Shown: piece after piece, positions 24,470 through 37,000 of the stretch
Position numbering within the stretch: position 1 is the first letter of the stretch
How the letters are laid out: every line of letters starts with the position of its first letter
Source of the DNA: Glycine soja
Lineage: Eukaryota; Streptophyta; Magnoliopsida; Fabales; Fabaceae
Reading direction: 5' to 3'
NCBI RefSeq assembly: GCF_004193775.1
Contig: NC_041006.1
Span: forward strand, 28,270,975-28,334,974
DNA length: 64,000 bases
Program-made: the position numbers and the translations under genes
Notes under the pieces: generated by a model
The model's database searches: none
Told to the model about the DNA's origin: nothing
Seen by the model: only the letters and a program-made list of their open reading frames with translations

Positions 24470-25430
24470 TAAGTCTTGTGAAATTCTCACCATTTAGTTC
24501 GGTAAGGGCCCAACTATTGCTCAGTTGGTGTAGGATACGTTATGAAGTTTATAATGCATACCTCCCTCAAAATATGTTCACGAGGCATGGTTAGTGGTAT
24601 AAGGTTAAGGACCTTTTCTTCTTGTCTATGTCTCCCTTGGTCATAACCTCTCTATCCTCCTCTTGTGTTACGTCTCGATCCAAACCCGATCGATCCCTTA
24701 TTCCAATTCCCTCGAGGCTTTAGAAACTCTTTCTAATAAGGCTTAGTGCTTGATCTTGAATCGGAGGCTGATCCATAATCTTTTTATTTCCATCACTCAT
24801 TTCCTAGCCATTGAATCCTTAACTTCTATATGGCAAGTCACTTGGGAACAGACGTCCGTCATGGTGTCCGGCTGACAACAAATTGGTGTCACTGAACGAC
24901 CCTGCTCGCAACCCCTTGCAAAAAGTTGCCAAAACAATCCTTTCGTCCAGATCGGTTACTCGGACAACCACTCCATTTAATCTTGTTAGGAATTCCTTCA
25001 ACGATTTCCCCTGCTACTGGCGTACATCAAATAGGTCGGCTGTCGATGGTGGCCTCTCATTGTTGGCTACAAATTGTGTAACAAAAGCATGAGATAAATC
25101 ATCAAAGCGCACAATGGAATTGTTTGGCAATCTAGTGAACCAATCCAAAGCAACCCAATCAGGGTTCCAACAAAGAGCTTGCACTCTACTCAATCAATTC
25201 CTCCACTGAGGAACATTTGGGCACAAAAACTCTTCATGTGCCAATTAGGGTCTAATGAACCATCGAACAATGGTAGTTTTGGGATCTGAATGTTCATCGG
25301 GATTTCTGTGTTCAACATGACCATTGTGAAGGGGTTGAAATCCCTTGTTTGCTCCACTGCGACCTCCCCCTCCAAACTCCTGAGATTGGTCACTTACGCC
25401 TAGAGAGTTGCCTAGGCTTGGTCATCCCTT
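24470..25430 (-). pseudogene. gypsy gag relic
   Basis: Blocks on the minus strand match the retrotransposon gag pattern: LPLFDGSLDPNWHMKSFCAQ (about 25215-25290), MKEFLTRLNGVVVRVTDLDE with TFCKGLRAGSFSD (about 24890-25001), and a downstream HKTYGHDIES / ECFALICQIKYLTKTG segment (about 24420-24500). The last is a degenerate form of the usual CxFHxxxGHxTxxC spacer. Several frameshifts separate the blocks. Confidence 0.75.
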
Positions 25431-25593
25431 TGTTGCATCTCCAGGTTTGTTGTTGCTGTGTGTTTTGGGCTTGGGGAAATTCATTTTGCCACCCTCTTTT
25501 CTTTTGTGCTCTCCCTCCTTATGTCCACCATACGCTTCATTTCCCTCCTCATAAAACAAAGGAAAACAAAATGCAACGGGAAGCATTTCCCTG

Positions 25594-25616
25594 TGCCCAT
25601 GCTAGGCGCCAAAATG
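25594..25616 (-). other. Primer-binding-site-like motif of gypsy element
   Basis: The minus strand reads TTTTGGCGCCTAGCATGGGC just inside the point where the 5' LTR appears to end. TTGGCGCC is the common PBS core of plant gypsy elements. Which tRNA primes it was not determined. Confidence 0.6.
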
Positions 25617-25620
25617 TTCC

Positions 25621-26140
25621 TGTAACGAGGTCGTGCTTAGGAAGAGACCTAGTCCAAGAGCATTCAAGTCTCAAGTGTAATTTATACCCTTAGGTCAGGT
25701 GTTAGTGTTTATATAAGAATGCATCAAAATTGATCGATCTGATATTCTCGTATAGGTATATTGTATGTGATCCTACCTGTTGCAGTGAAATCCTCGAGCA
25801 CATATCTCAAACATTTAAGGTTGCTTAACAACTAAGGATTAGGCTACACATATAGTGAGATGCCTAACTGACGAACATCCTTGTCGGTACCTATGGTATA
25901 AGTAAAAAAGGACCATTGACTGGGTTTGAGGGAAAATGCCAAATGAGGAGGAAGGGCCTGATGGGGTTCATATGTCAACTAAGCTATTTGGATCATCCAT
26001 AGACCTTATTAGCTTGGTAGCCGACCGACCTATTGACGTGTGAGATCATGTTACTCGTCACTGTTATAACCAACTAAAGGTGTATCCCTGAAGATCTTGG
26101 AGAAACGATTGAACCACTTGTCAAGTTAGAACAACCCTAT
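25621..26140 (-). repeat. Probable 5' LTR of the gypsy element, outer end uncertain
   Basis: The inner boundary is set by TGTAACGAGG at 25621, which read on the minus strand gives an LTR ending in ACA just before the PBS. No second LTR exists in the window, so the outer end cannot be fixed. The moderately GC-rich sequence gives way to AT-rich spacer near 26140. Confidence 0.45.
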
Positions 26141-27548
26141 GTTTAGCCATATGTTCAATAATAAATAAACACTAATATTAAACATATAATATGAGAAGTA
26201 ATTAATCTTTTAACTTAATTTCTAATAATTAAATACTCACAAATCGACGATTTTCAATTGTAATCGTGATTTTATTGCAATTTTAATATTGCAAAAAATT
26301 ATAGATAAATGCAACCGACGGGATCATTGCAATGCGATTATAGACACTCGAAAAAGCTTTAACATTATGATAGAAATCACTATTTTTAAAACCTTAACTA
26401 CTTACAGGAATTATAGTTTCATAAAAGATGCTTAGGAGAGATAGTTTGAGAACCATGAATATTCACAACTTCAAAGAATATGAGATCCCAATTGGGGTGA
26501 TTGAGCAACCTTATGTGGAGATGGCTGTCTTGGTGTACCATAACACAACTGGAGTATTTGGTTCTATATATTTTGGAATATTGCTTTTTGTACCCATGTT
26601 TTTTTCTTTATACCAGTGTAGTTTTATTGTTTTGAAATTTACATTTGGGAATTATGAAAAAAAAGTCATTTTCAAAATTTAAATTGTAAAATTGTATAAA
26701 GGTATCTATGAAAATTGAATTCTGAAATTATAAATAACAAGAAAGTAAAATTCCAAAATTATGTTCTCATCTTTGCTCTTCCCTCTATGTCACTCTTACC
26801 TTTTTTTTTTTTGTTTGTGAGAGGGGGGAAAAGACGCATCAAGGTAGAGAGGAGCATCTCAATTCTCAACTAGGTTGGCATCCACCCCTTAACCAATCCC
26901 ACACTCGAAGGTCCTCGAAATTTATTGATGAAGAGAAGGAACTACAAAATCGACATGGGGGATTAGGCCAAAATCTCAGTCAATTGATAAACCTATACTG
27001 AGGCAACCCACAAACATCACGAGCAAAAAACTCTTTGCGAAAAGAAGGCAGAAAGTCCCACCTCTCACCTCTCTATTTTGATGTAAATAGAATGAAAGGA
27101 AATAGAAATGAGAGATATAAAATAAAAATATCAATTTTTCACTTTTTATTTGAGAAGAGAAATAATAATGAAATAAGTTATTTCCATGAACTCATGATTT
27201 TTTTTTCTTCCAAATTGGAATGAAATACGAGGATAATGATATTTTTCTTCATTTTTTGGTTTAAATTTTATAATATAATTTTTTAGAATTAATAAATTAT
27301 GTTAAAAATAATAGACTAACAATTTTATTATTTTAATTAATATAAAAAAATTTCTTATATATTTTTTCCCTACACTGTGTTCTATTTATGTATGTAGAGA
27401 GAGATTCTTTGATTTTTTTGTTTATACTACAAATATCTTCCACTGAAGACAATCCTATTTGAGTCAGATACGACCATCATGTCCAGAAAAATTTTCCTTC
27501 AAGTGAAATTCTTCCATTTTATTTTCCCTCTATCTTTATTCTTGATAT
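26141..27548. other. Spacer with one unrecognised short frame
   Basis: An 84-codon plus-strand frame at 26428-26682 contains EYEIPIGVIEQPYVEMAVLV and a hydrophobic tail. I do not recognise it and see no splice structure or promoter around it, so it may be a gene or transposon fragment. The remainder is AT-rich spacer up to the copia 5' LTR. Confidence 0.3.
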
Positions 27549-27642
27549 TGTTAGTTAGTAATACTAATAATTCAAAAGTTAGTTGGGTTTGAAGGTTAGT
27601 TAGTTAATAACTAACTTGTGTTAGTTTATTTGTATTCACTCC

Positions 27643-27705
<63 letters not shown>

Positions 27706-27794
27706 AGTTGATGTAATCCAATTTATAGAGATTCAATAACATTCATTCTTCATCATTCGCTCTAAACATTGTGTGAGTTAGTCTTACTCTATCA
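27549..27794 (+). repeat. copia 5' LTR
   Basis: The 246-bp LTR begins TGTTAG and ends CTATCA. It contains a long (AT)n run at about 27646-27703 that is only a short TATATAT in the 3' LTR. This accounts for most of the length difference. Confidence 0.95.
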
Positions 27795-27979
27795 AACTGG
27801 TATCAAGAGCCTTGTGAAGATCCAAGTGAAAGTGTGTAAGATCACAAGTGAGTGAGAGCAAGATCAAGAGAGATTCATCTGTGAGTTTTTGTTGAGTGTG
27901 AGAGAACACATTTCTCTTCCATTTTGTCGCTGTGATCATTACATCTTCTTCATTCTACTATTGTTGCTACGATCATAGG

Positions 27980-29075
27980 GGGCAATGGTGGATTCCCCGA
28001 GAATTTTCCAATTCTTGATGGCAAGAATTGGGAGCAATGGAGCGTGCAGATGAATGTCTTGTTCCAGTTTCAAGATGTGCTTAAAATTGTGCAGAACGGA
28101 TACCAAGAAATTGGTGATAATCCTACGGTTGCACAAAGAGTTATACACAAGGATGCAGTAAAAAGTGACAACAAAGCCTTGTTCTTGATCCACCAGAGCC
28201 TAGATGCAAGTATCTTTGACAAGATCTCTAAGCATCTACAACTAAGGAAGCGTGGGATATATTGGAGAGGTGGTTCACTAGTGGATAGAAGATTTGAAAG
28301 GTGCGACTCCAAGCTTTGAGGAGGCAGTATGAATTGTTGCAGATGGAAGAATCAAAAAGAGTAGCAGACTATTTTAGTTGTGTGTTAAGTCTCACAAATG
28401 CGATGAAGGGTTGTAGTGAACAAATCACAAATCAAATGATCATAGACAAGATCATGTGCACCCAAACTCAGAATTTTGATCACATAGTGGTGGCGATTGA
28501 AGAATCTAAAGATGTAGAGACCATGAAGATTGAGGAGCTTCAAGGATCTTTAGAAGCATAAGAATTGAAGTTGATTCAAAGGAACAAGATCAAAGTGGCA
28601 AATCAAGCTTTGCAGGCACAGGTGAAAGGTGATTTTGCAAAATGGAAAGGAAAAAAATTACAAGGAAATTTTTTTAAGAGAAATTGGAATTCTAATCAAA
28701 GAAAGACCAAGGTTGAAGATAAAGTAGAATCTTCTCATAGGGGAGAGGTTGGTTCTTCAGATCAGGGAAAGCGAAAGAAGGAAGATAGAAGGAAGATTCA
28801 ATGTTTTGTGTGTGATAAGTTTGGCCACTATGTTGAGGAGTGTTGGCTCAGAAAAGGAAAAGGAAAACAAAAAGTAGAGGACCAAGAAGCCAATGTTGCA
28901 CATGAGGATTCTGATTTAGACCCAGTTTTGCTTATGGTTACAACCACCGAATGTGCTTCGTCTTTAGAAGCTTGTTATCTAGACACTGGATGCTCTAACC
29001 ATATGACAAGGCATATGGAGTGGCTCATTGATTTAGATACAAGTAGATACACAAAGGTTAAGCTAGTAGAACCTT
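27980..29075 (+). pseudogene. copia gag and protease region
   Basis: Reading begins around PENFPILDGKNWEQW (about 27996), a typical copia gag N-terminus. A frameshift or deletion near 28240-28310 precedes an LLQMEESKRVADYFSCVL stretch, and a TAA follows at about 28559. A CCHC zinc knuckle, CFVCDKFGHYVEEC, lies at about 28802-28845, and the protease active-site box YLDTGCSNHMT at about 28975-29010. The usual copia box is DSGCSxHM, here DTGCSNHM, which is an accepted variant. The product would form the particle and process the polyprotein, but breaks make this copy inactive. Confidence 0.85.
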
Positions 29076-29079
29076 GAAT

Positions 29080-30300
29080 GTGAGGGAGTTGGCAATATTC
29101 TGATCAGAAGAAAGGATGGCAAGACAACATTGATTGAGAGTGTGTTGTTTGTGCTTGGCATGCAGTGCAATCTCATGAGTGTGGGACAACTAGTTGAAAA
29201 TGGATTCTCAGTGATTATGCAGAATGAATCTCTTCAGTTGTTTGACTCAAACAAAAGGTTGATGCTTAGATCCTCACTCTCAAGGAACAAAACCTTTCAA
29301 GCCAAACATCAATGATGCAGATGCAAAGTGTCTTACAATAACAGTGGCTAAGTAGGAAAGCTGGTTTTGGCATCTAAGGTTTAGCCATTTAAATTTTAGA
29401 AGCCTAAGTCAATTACAGTCTAAAGACATGGTGATAGGTCTCCCCAATGTGCATGTGCTTGATAAAATGTGTAAGGTATGCAATGCTAGTAAGCAACCTA
29501 GGAACTCTTTCTACTCATATTTGCCAATAGGATCATTAGAATTGTTACATGCGATACATTATGATGTATGTGGACCTTTTAAGGTAGCTAGACTAGGTGG
29601 CAACAAATACTTTGTCTCTTTTGTTGATGAACACAGTAGAATGATGTGGCTATACTTGATAAAGGCTAAAAGTGAAGTGTTTGAAGTTTTTGAAAGGTTC
29701 AAATAAATGATTGAAAGACAAAGTGGTAAATTGCTTATGGTTTTGGGTACAGATGGTGGTGGAGAGTATACCTCTAGGGAGTTTGAAGATTTCTATGAAA
29801 AATGTGGCATTCAACATGCAGTCACAACACTCTACACTCCTTAGCAGAATGGTCTAGCAAAAAGAAGAAACAAAATAGTACTTGATATGACAAGGAGTTT
29901 ACTTAAGCAGAAATGCTTGCCACATAACTTCTGGGGTGAATTAGTAACTACTGCAGCTTACTTGCTCAACAAGTGTCCTACCAAGAGACTAAAGGAGAAA
30001 GTTCCTGAACAATATTAGACTGGAAGAAAACCATTGGTGAGTCACCTCAAAGTGTTTGGTTCCCTATGTTACAAACACATTCCTGATGCGAAGAGAAAAA
30101 AGCTACAAGATATGAGTTAGCCTATGATTCTAGTTAGCTATCATCCAACTAGTGCATACAGGTTATATAATCCTGTAAAACAGAAAACTAAAGTTAGCAA
30201 GGATGTGATTGTGTGTGAAGTTGATTCATGGAATTGGCAAGATGGAGCTAGCAGCAGTCAAAATCCAAGTGTTTAAATTCAGTTACAAGATGTTCACTTG
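29080..30300 (+). pseudogene. copia integrase region
   Basis: The HHCC module is visible as WHLRFSHLNF and CKVCNASKQ (about 29370-29500). The core follows with the first Asp in YDVCGPF (about 29560) and the second in TDGGGEY (about 29750). The third catalytic position reads NGLAKRRN, where copia elements have Glu (AERxN), so the Glu has become Lys by a G-to-A change. Stops interrupt at 29704, 29842 and elsewhere. This integrase could not be active. Confidence 0.85.
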
Positions 30301-31900
30301 GAATATGAGTAGAATAGAAAGGAATCAAATGATGAGATTGAAGCAGTAGCTAATGTGAATTAGACTCAAAGGCCATAAAGGGAAAGGCACATTCCCTCTA
30401 GACTCTCAGATTATGAGATACTTCATGATAGTGAAGTCACACCTGATGGAGACTTAGTACATTTTGCTCGAATAGCTGATGCAGAACCAATTGATCATGA
30501 AGAGGCTATGCAGGAAGATGTGTGGAAGAAAGCCATGCTTGAAGAATTAGAAACAATTAAGAGGAATCACACCTGGGAATTGACTAAGTTACCTCCTCAC
30601 AAGAAAGCCATAGATGTAAAATAGGTATTCAAACTGAAATTGAATCCAAATGGGCCAATAGCTAGACACAAACCAAGGTTAGCGGTGAGAGGATTCAAGT
30701 AGAAGCCAAGGGTGGACTATATTGAAGTGTTTGCTCCAGTAGCAAGGTTGGAGACAATGAGATTAGTGATAACTTTGGCTAGTAGAAATGGCCACTCTCT
30801 ATTCCACTTGGATGTGAAATCAACATTTTTAAATGGATTTCTGGATAAACTGGTTTATGTCACTCAACCTCTAGGTTTTGAGATCAAAGGGAATGAAAGA
30901 ATGGTGCACAATAAGGCCTTGTATGGTCTTAAAGGCACCTAGAGCTTGGAATAGAAGGATTGGTTCATTTCTGATTTAGAATGAATTCACCAAGCGCACA
31001 GTGGAATATGGTGTATATGTGAAAAGGAAAACTCAGGGAGTACTTCTGATTTGCCTATATGTTGATGATTTGCTTCTGATTTAGAATGAATTCAAAGTTG
31101 TGATGATGGTTAAGTTTAAGATGTCAGACTTGGGCAAACTGTCATACTTCTTAGGAATGGAATTCCTTACAACTTCAAAAGGTATTATCATACATAAAAG
31201 GAAATATGCAACTGATGTATTGAAGAGATTCAGCATGATTGAGTGCAATCTAGCTACCACACTAGCAAAAGTGAATTTGAAGCTAGATGCTACAAGTGAT
31301 GATGATGAAGAAGTTGATCCAACCTTGTTTAAGCAATTAATTGGTTGTCTAAGGTACTTATGCAATAGTAGAACAAACATTGCATTATCTATTGGGTTGG
31401 TTAGCAGATACATGTCTAAGCCAAGGAAAAGTCATTTGATGGCAGCCAAGAGAATTTTGAGGTACATCAACGACACACTCGAGTATGGTGTGTTATTTTC
31501 TAGCAAGCTAGTGCAGCAAAAGAATGAATTGATTGGCTATTCTAACTCTGATTGGTGTGGGGACAAGTCAAACAAGAAGAGCACTTCAGGTTACGTATTC
31601 AAGTTCTTAGAGGCACCAATTTCATGGTGTTCTAAGAAGAAGCCAGTGGTGGTACTCTCAACATGTGAAGCTGAGTATATAGCAGGGGATTTTGCTGCTT
31701 GTCAAGCTATGTGGCTTGTTTCAGTGTTGAAGAAATTGAAGATTGAAGTGAAGAACCCAATACAACTGTTAGTGGATAACAAGTCTACTATTGATTTGCC
31801 TAAGAACCCGGTTTCCCATGGCAGGTTATTGATATACTAACAAAAGCCTTGAAGATTGATAGATTTGTAAAGTTGAGGGAAACATTAGGTGTTGTAGATA
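30300..31900 (+). pseudogene. copia reverse transcriptase and RNase H
   Basis: Conserved blocks are VFAPVARLETMRLVITLAS and LDVKSTFLNG (about 30727-30835; usual form LDVKTAFLNG), CLYVDDLLL (about 31050-31077, catalytic YVDD intact) and KMSDLGKLSYFLGME (about 31118-31160). They are followed by the RNase H segment with YSNSDWCGDKSNKKSTSGY and LSTCEAEYIA (about 31540-31685). The last 246 codons (31100-31840) are uninterrupted and end in VDNKSTIDLPKNPVSHGR. Stops at about 30622, 30701 and 30942 show the copy is dead. Confidence 0.88.
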
Positions 31901-31926
31901 GTAAGAGCTTTTGAATTAATGAGGGA

Positions 31927-32121
31927 TGTTAGTTAGTGAATAATGAATAATTCAAAAGTTAGTTGGGTTTGGAGGTTAGTTAGTTAATAACTAACTTGTG
32001 TTAGTTTGTTTGTATTCAATCCATATATATGGAGTTGATGTAATCCAATTTACAGAGATTCAATAACATTCATTCTTCATCATTCTCTCTAAACATTGTG
32101 TGAGTGAGTCTTGCTCTATCA
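31927..32121 (+). repeat. copia 3' LTR
   Basis: The 195-bp LTR is preceded by a purine-rich GAGGGA tract. It differs from the 5' LTR at roughly eight to ten substitutions and in the (AT)n length. Confidence 0.95.
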
Positions 32122-32126
32122 GATTT

Positions 32127-34054
32127 TTTTATTGATATTTTTTTCTTATTTATTTTCTCTTTGTTTCAATTGGCTCTAAATGCAAGGCATTAACTTTCTG
32201 CAACGACACCTGATTCACCCTCCCTACCAACACGACCTATGCTACACTCGCATAACAGAATTCAATCAACGGTGAGATGGAATGGAGGCAAGAATGCTTA
32301 GTTGTGAATTTTGATTTACAATACCACACACTGTAACTGCCAACGTCGATGCCATTCTCCAGGGAGAGGTCGTAGATGAAGGGTATGTCAAGTGTTGAGT
32401 CAGCCTCGTGCAAATGGGAAAGTTAGTAATATGTGTTAGGCGTCCAAAGCAAAGATCGATGCAACCTCTAGAAATTACATTTCCAAAATGTAAGATAAGA
32501 TTCACATTTCCAAAATTTGAATTCTGAAATGTTGAAATGTGAATGAAGATTGAAAATGAGGAAAAATTTATGAAACTAAATTCACATTATGTCATTATCA
32601 TAATTATGTACTTGTGTATTAGAGTATTATTGAAATGAAAACGAGGAAAAACAAAATTGAGAGGTGAACAACAAAAATGCTATGCAAAAGCAGCAAAATG
32701 AAGTACTGAAGTAGCCTAAATTTAAACTGTTGTTTGGCTATTCATATTTAGCTCCTGTTTTGGGCACCTAGGTGTATAAGAAATTATTACTCTACGTAAT
32801 ATTAGTTGGATTTTTAATTTACAAAAAAAAAAGTTAATAACACTCAAACTATGTATATTATGGAGATCAAATGAGAGACCATAATTGTTTGTATCAAAGT
32901 TCACCTAAATTAGATATAATCATATAAGAGCTTCTGATAAGCCAAATTTGATTAATTTCTCTGATGTGAAACTGATACTATTTGGGTCATTGGCCAACTG
33001 TGTGATAGACAATACCAAAGTTACTCATACGTAGTTGAGTGTGAATGCTGAGTTCACACCAAAGAATGGACCAAGTGGACCTAATTCGACATGAAATAAT
33101 TCCTAGGATTCCTTTTATATGCATTATGTTTTCATTCTTTCAATTCTATTAGTAGATTCTTCTTATTCTGTTTTAAGGATCATAGGCCAAATGGATCATG
33201 ATCTGTAGTATTACGAATTAACATATGCCTTTAAATATTGTTTCCATCCATGAGTTGGGGAAGAAGAATTAATCTAGTTTTATTTTCAATTTCACTCCTT
33301 ACTTAATCCCGTTGCTAAAAAAGGTTCATAACATTTGGCGCTTTCATTGAGTTTTCTAATTACACATTTTGTGTGAAATTAGTGATAGGGGCCATGGATA
33401 CTTCCCATTTGCTGTTTTAATCGGTTGTGCCAACCAATTAAAAGTTTCAGGAGGATTCAATTTCTTGAATTTCAAATGCAATAAGCACCTTTTCTTTATT
33501 TTACTTCAAATTCCATCATCTTAGAAACTAGCTGCACCAATGATATCCATAGATTCCAACCCTTGTAGAAAAGCATTTTTAATTGTAGAATTCCTGTCAA
33601 GGGTTTTTCAGATAAACAAGAACCCAGTCTGTGTTCAAAGAGTTGGACTGGTTTGGATTCATCACTATAACAGAGGGAAATATATTCAGTAGCTGCGAGG
33701 CCAACAATGCCACTCTCTTTTCCCTTGTACAAGTTAATGAAAATGAAAGCATGTATTTCACATAGCAGCCGCAGTGTATAATATATCCATTGGTGCAAAA
33801 GCATTCAAACAAATGTTGTATGTAATGGAACTATTATCAACAATCTATTGCAAGAGTAGGAAATGAATAATCATAAATGGTTTTACAATTGCCTTCATAA
33901 CTTTTTTTCAACCAGAATAGACAGACAACAAAAACTACGGAAAAAAAAGAGACAAAAATAAGGTTGAAAAAGGTAAGCAAGGTATCTTAAAAGTAGCTAG
34001 CAGCTACTCAAGACATTTGAGAATAGATGATTGTGCCTTTAAGTGTTTGATATT
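32127..34054. other. Spacer between copia element and CrRLK1L pseudogene
   Basis: This is mostly AT-rich DNA. A less AT-rich patch at about 33590-33800 has two overlapping minus-strand frames of about 70-100 codons. One contains GIVGLAATEYISLCYSDESK and could be an exon fragment of an unknown gene. I cannot name it and see no supporting splice or start signals. Confidence 0.3.
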
Positions 34055-37000
34055 CTATCTGGCGTCTTCCATTTTCAACTGGGAGAAAACAAAATCCTCA
34101 GCACTATTGGACTTATCACCCCTCACAACGGAGTCATCTGCTTCACTTAGTGTGGAGAATGAAGGAAGATGTCTAACATTGGGCAATTGAAATGATGCAG
34201 AAACACTACTAGAACTATCCTCATGCTGCACTTTATGTATTGCATTTGCACCTCTCTGAAGCTGAAGCGCATACCCCAAGTCCCACAATACATCATCCAT
34301 GCTTGGCCTATCAGAACCATCTTCTTGCAAGCATTTCTCTACCGTGTCACTAAATTTCCTGAGTGAGTTTTGATCTATTTGGGCCTTGATGGAAGGATCA
34401 ATGATCTTGATGCAATCCTACCCCCCCAAGGGCATTGGATAGAAGACTCCAAGAAGATTGGACCGGAGATGCAAGAGAAAGCCCTAGGGTTCTCATAAGC
34501 CTTAGGGTAGATTTCGGGGCCATGGACTAAGTATGAGCTCATTTATCTTTGTACATATTAGATTAAGATTTCATTATTTTTGGACCTTGTATTTAGAGCT
34601 CCGTCATGTAGGTAGGGTACCCTAAAAATATAGGATTTTTCATCCCTTTTATTTCAGGGTACCTAGACTAGTTTTTGTATTAGGGGTAATTTCGTAATTT
34701 CACATGCATGAAGTGAATATTTGATGTGTGTTGGAAAATAAATTTAATTGAATTGGGAGAAGCCCAATCCAATTAAATTTTAGAGGGGAAGGTGAGCATT
34801 TGCTTGCTACACCCCATTGTCACATCATATAGTCATACTTTGTGTATGCCCTTCATGCTTTACATGCCTCATGACACCTAATCACACTTAGTGGAGAATC
34901 TTGGACTTGATCTTAGATTAGTGGGCTGAACCATAGATAAAATTCACTAATCATAATTAGTGAAATTTTGGCTCCAAAATTTGGCTCCACAAATTCATTT
35001 TCAAATTCAAGTGAAATTTGAATGGAAATTCAAATTTACCTCCAATTTTGGGTGACACCTAGGCTATAAATAGAGAGGTCTTGTGTGTGCACTTTTTCAA
35101 CTTTGATCATTTGAAAATTACACTTCAAAGTTCAGATCTCATTTGAGACACAAAATTTCGTGCTCTTTCTCTCCCTCTCCCTCCCCTCATCTTCTCCTAC
35201 CTTCAAGCTCTTATCCATGGCTTCCTATGGTGGTGAACTTCTTCTTGACTCATCTTCTCCTTGAAGTGGCGTCTCCAATCATCTTTCTTCCTTCTCCATT
35301 CCGCTGTCATTAATCTTCAAGAAACAAAGGACTCCATTGATGAAAAAGATTCAAGACCTACAAGCTCTACATGGAGCTACATCAAGTGTGCTTAGGTGTT
35401 ATGAGACATGTAAAACATGAAGGACATGTACAAAGTGTGACTATATGATGTGGCAATGGGGTGTAGCAAACAAATGTTCACCTCCTCCTCTAAAATTTAA
35501 TTGGATTGGGCTTCTCTCAATTCAATTAAATTTATTTCCCGACGCACACATCAAATATTCACTTAATGCATATAAAATCACAAAATTATCCCTAATACAA
35601 AAACTAGTCTAGGTGCCCTAAAATTCAAGGGCTGAAAAATCTTACATTTTTAGGGTACCCTACCTACATTATGAAGTCCTAAATACAAGGCTAAAAAATA
35701 ATGAAATCTTAATTTAATATATATAAAGATAAGTGGACTCATACTTTGCTCATGAGTCCAAAATCTACCCTAAAGCTTATGAGAACCCTAAAACCTTCTC
35801 TTGCATCTCCGGCCTAATCTTCTTGGAATCTTCTACCCAATGCCCTTGAGGGATAGGATTGCATAAGATCTCTTACAGTATCCCCTTGTTTTTGCAAAGC
35901 ATTCCCCATTCAGCCAAGTTTATTTGGTCTCTTGGAAGCAATGGGTTAATCGGTGCTCTTGCACACAACACTTTCAAAAGAACTACCCCAAATGAATATA
36001 CATCAGATTTTTCTGTTAGCTGTTGTGACCTGAAGTACTCAGGATCAAGATACCCAAAAGTGCCTTTAACACCAGTGCTCACATACGGTTGAGTATCAAG
36101 AGGACCTGACCTTGAAAGACCAAAATCAGCAACTTTAGCAACAAGGTTCTCAGCTAGTAATAAATATGTTTGTCGACTTTACATCACGGTGAATTATTCC
36201 CCTAGATGCTCCTTTGTGAAGGTAATGAAAACCCCTGGAAGCTCCAATGCAAATTTCAAGCCTCTGCTTCCAAGGCAAGCTTGGCAACTTTGTATTATAC
36301 AAATGGTCCCTGAGTGTCCCTTTTTCCATGTACTCATAAACCAGTATCATCTCGAACCTTTCATCACAATACCCACTTAGGGAAACTAGGTGCCTGTGAC
36401 GAATCTTAGACAAAACCATGATCTAGATCTCTGTCTGAAATTCTGGAAGGCCTTGACCTGATCCTGGCTGGCTTCTTTTCACGGCGAATATGATGCCATT
36501 TCTGAGAACTCCCTTATAGACGTTGCCAAAATCACCCTCGCCAATTAGCTGACTTGCATGGAAGTTCTTGGTTGCTAATTGAAGATCAATCAAGGGACTT
36601 TTCAGCCTGAGGCTTATGTTGGGAAGAGGAGAGCCGTGGCTGGTTCCATCAGTCAATCTGCCGTGAGAACTCCCTCCAGCAGTAATGGGAATTGGCAACC
36701 AGTCCGAATTCTCAACGGGCTTTTCCTTTCTCATTTTAAAACGCCAAAGAAAGCCTAGAATCACTACAGCAAAAACCACAACTAAACCTCCAATAACTGA
36801 ACCCAGCACCACTGGAAGACTATTATGATTGGAATAGGGTTCCTGGTCGAGGGGAACAGAACTTGATGTCATAATCACTTTCATTATTTCTAGCCCATTT
36901 AAAAATGCATTAGGTATGGGAGCGGATGCATCAGGTGCTATGCTGACCTTCATAAACCCAGAGTCATCAGAGTGTACCACAAAATCATAATAATAAGGGG

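Larger units (their letters stand above)
19281..25620 (-). mobile_element. Ty3/gypsy retrotransposon, decayed, 3'-truncated
   Basis: Read on the minus strand, the domains run gag (about 25430-24470), protease (about 23990-23700), reverse transcriptase/RNase H (about 23390-22234) and integrase (about 20730-19400). This is the gypsy order. A PBS-like site with TTGGCGCC lies at about 25594-25616, next to a probable 5' LTR starting at 25621. The 3' side stops about 19281 in unrelated AT-rich DNA without a second LTR. A 1.5-kb repeat interrupts it (20732-22228). Many frameshifts and stops are present. The style (gag with an ECxALxxQI-like spacer, YNILLxRP protease) suggests the non-chromodomain Tat/Athila-like side of the family; this is an inference. 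Confidence 0.85.
27549..32121 (+). mobile_element. Ty1/copia retrotransposon, full length, decayed
   Basis: The element has two matching LTRs (27549-27794 and 31927-32121), each starting TGTTAGTTAG and ending CTATCA. A PBS, TGGTATCAAGAGC (27798-27810), resembles the initiator-Met tRNA site. The order gag, zinc knuckle, protease, integrase, reverse transcriptase, RNase H is that of copia. The flanks GATAT (27544-27548) and GATTT (32122-32126) fit a 5-bp duplication with one change. The element spans 4573 bp. At least ten stops interrupt pol, nearly all TAG or TAA where CAG, CAA or TGG is expected. The LTRs differ at several sites plus an (AT)n expansion in the 5' LTR, so the insertion is not very recent. 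Confidence 0.95.

Noticed and set aside
33496..33812. Overlapping minus-strand frames of 71 and 102 codons
   Set aside because: Possible exon fragment by composition, but I recognise no family and see no gene structure; noted only in the spacer entry.
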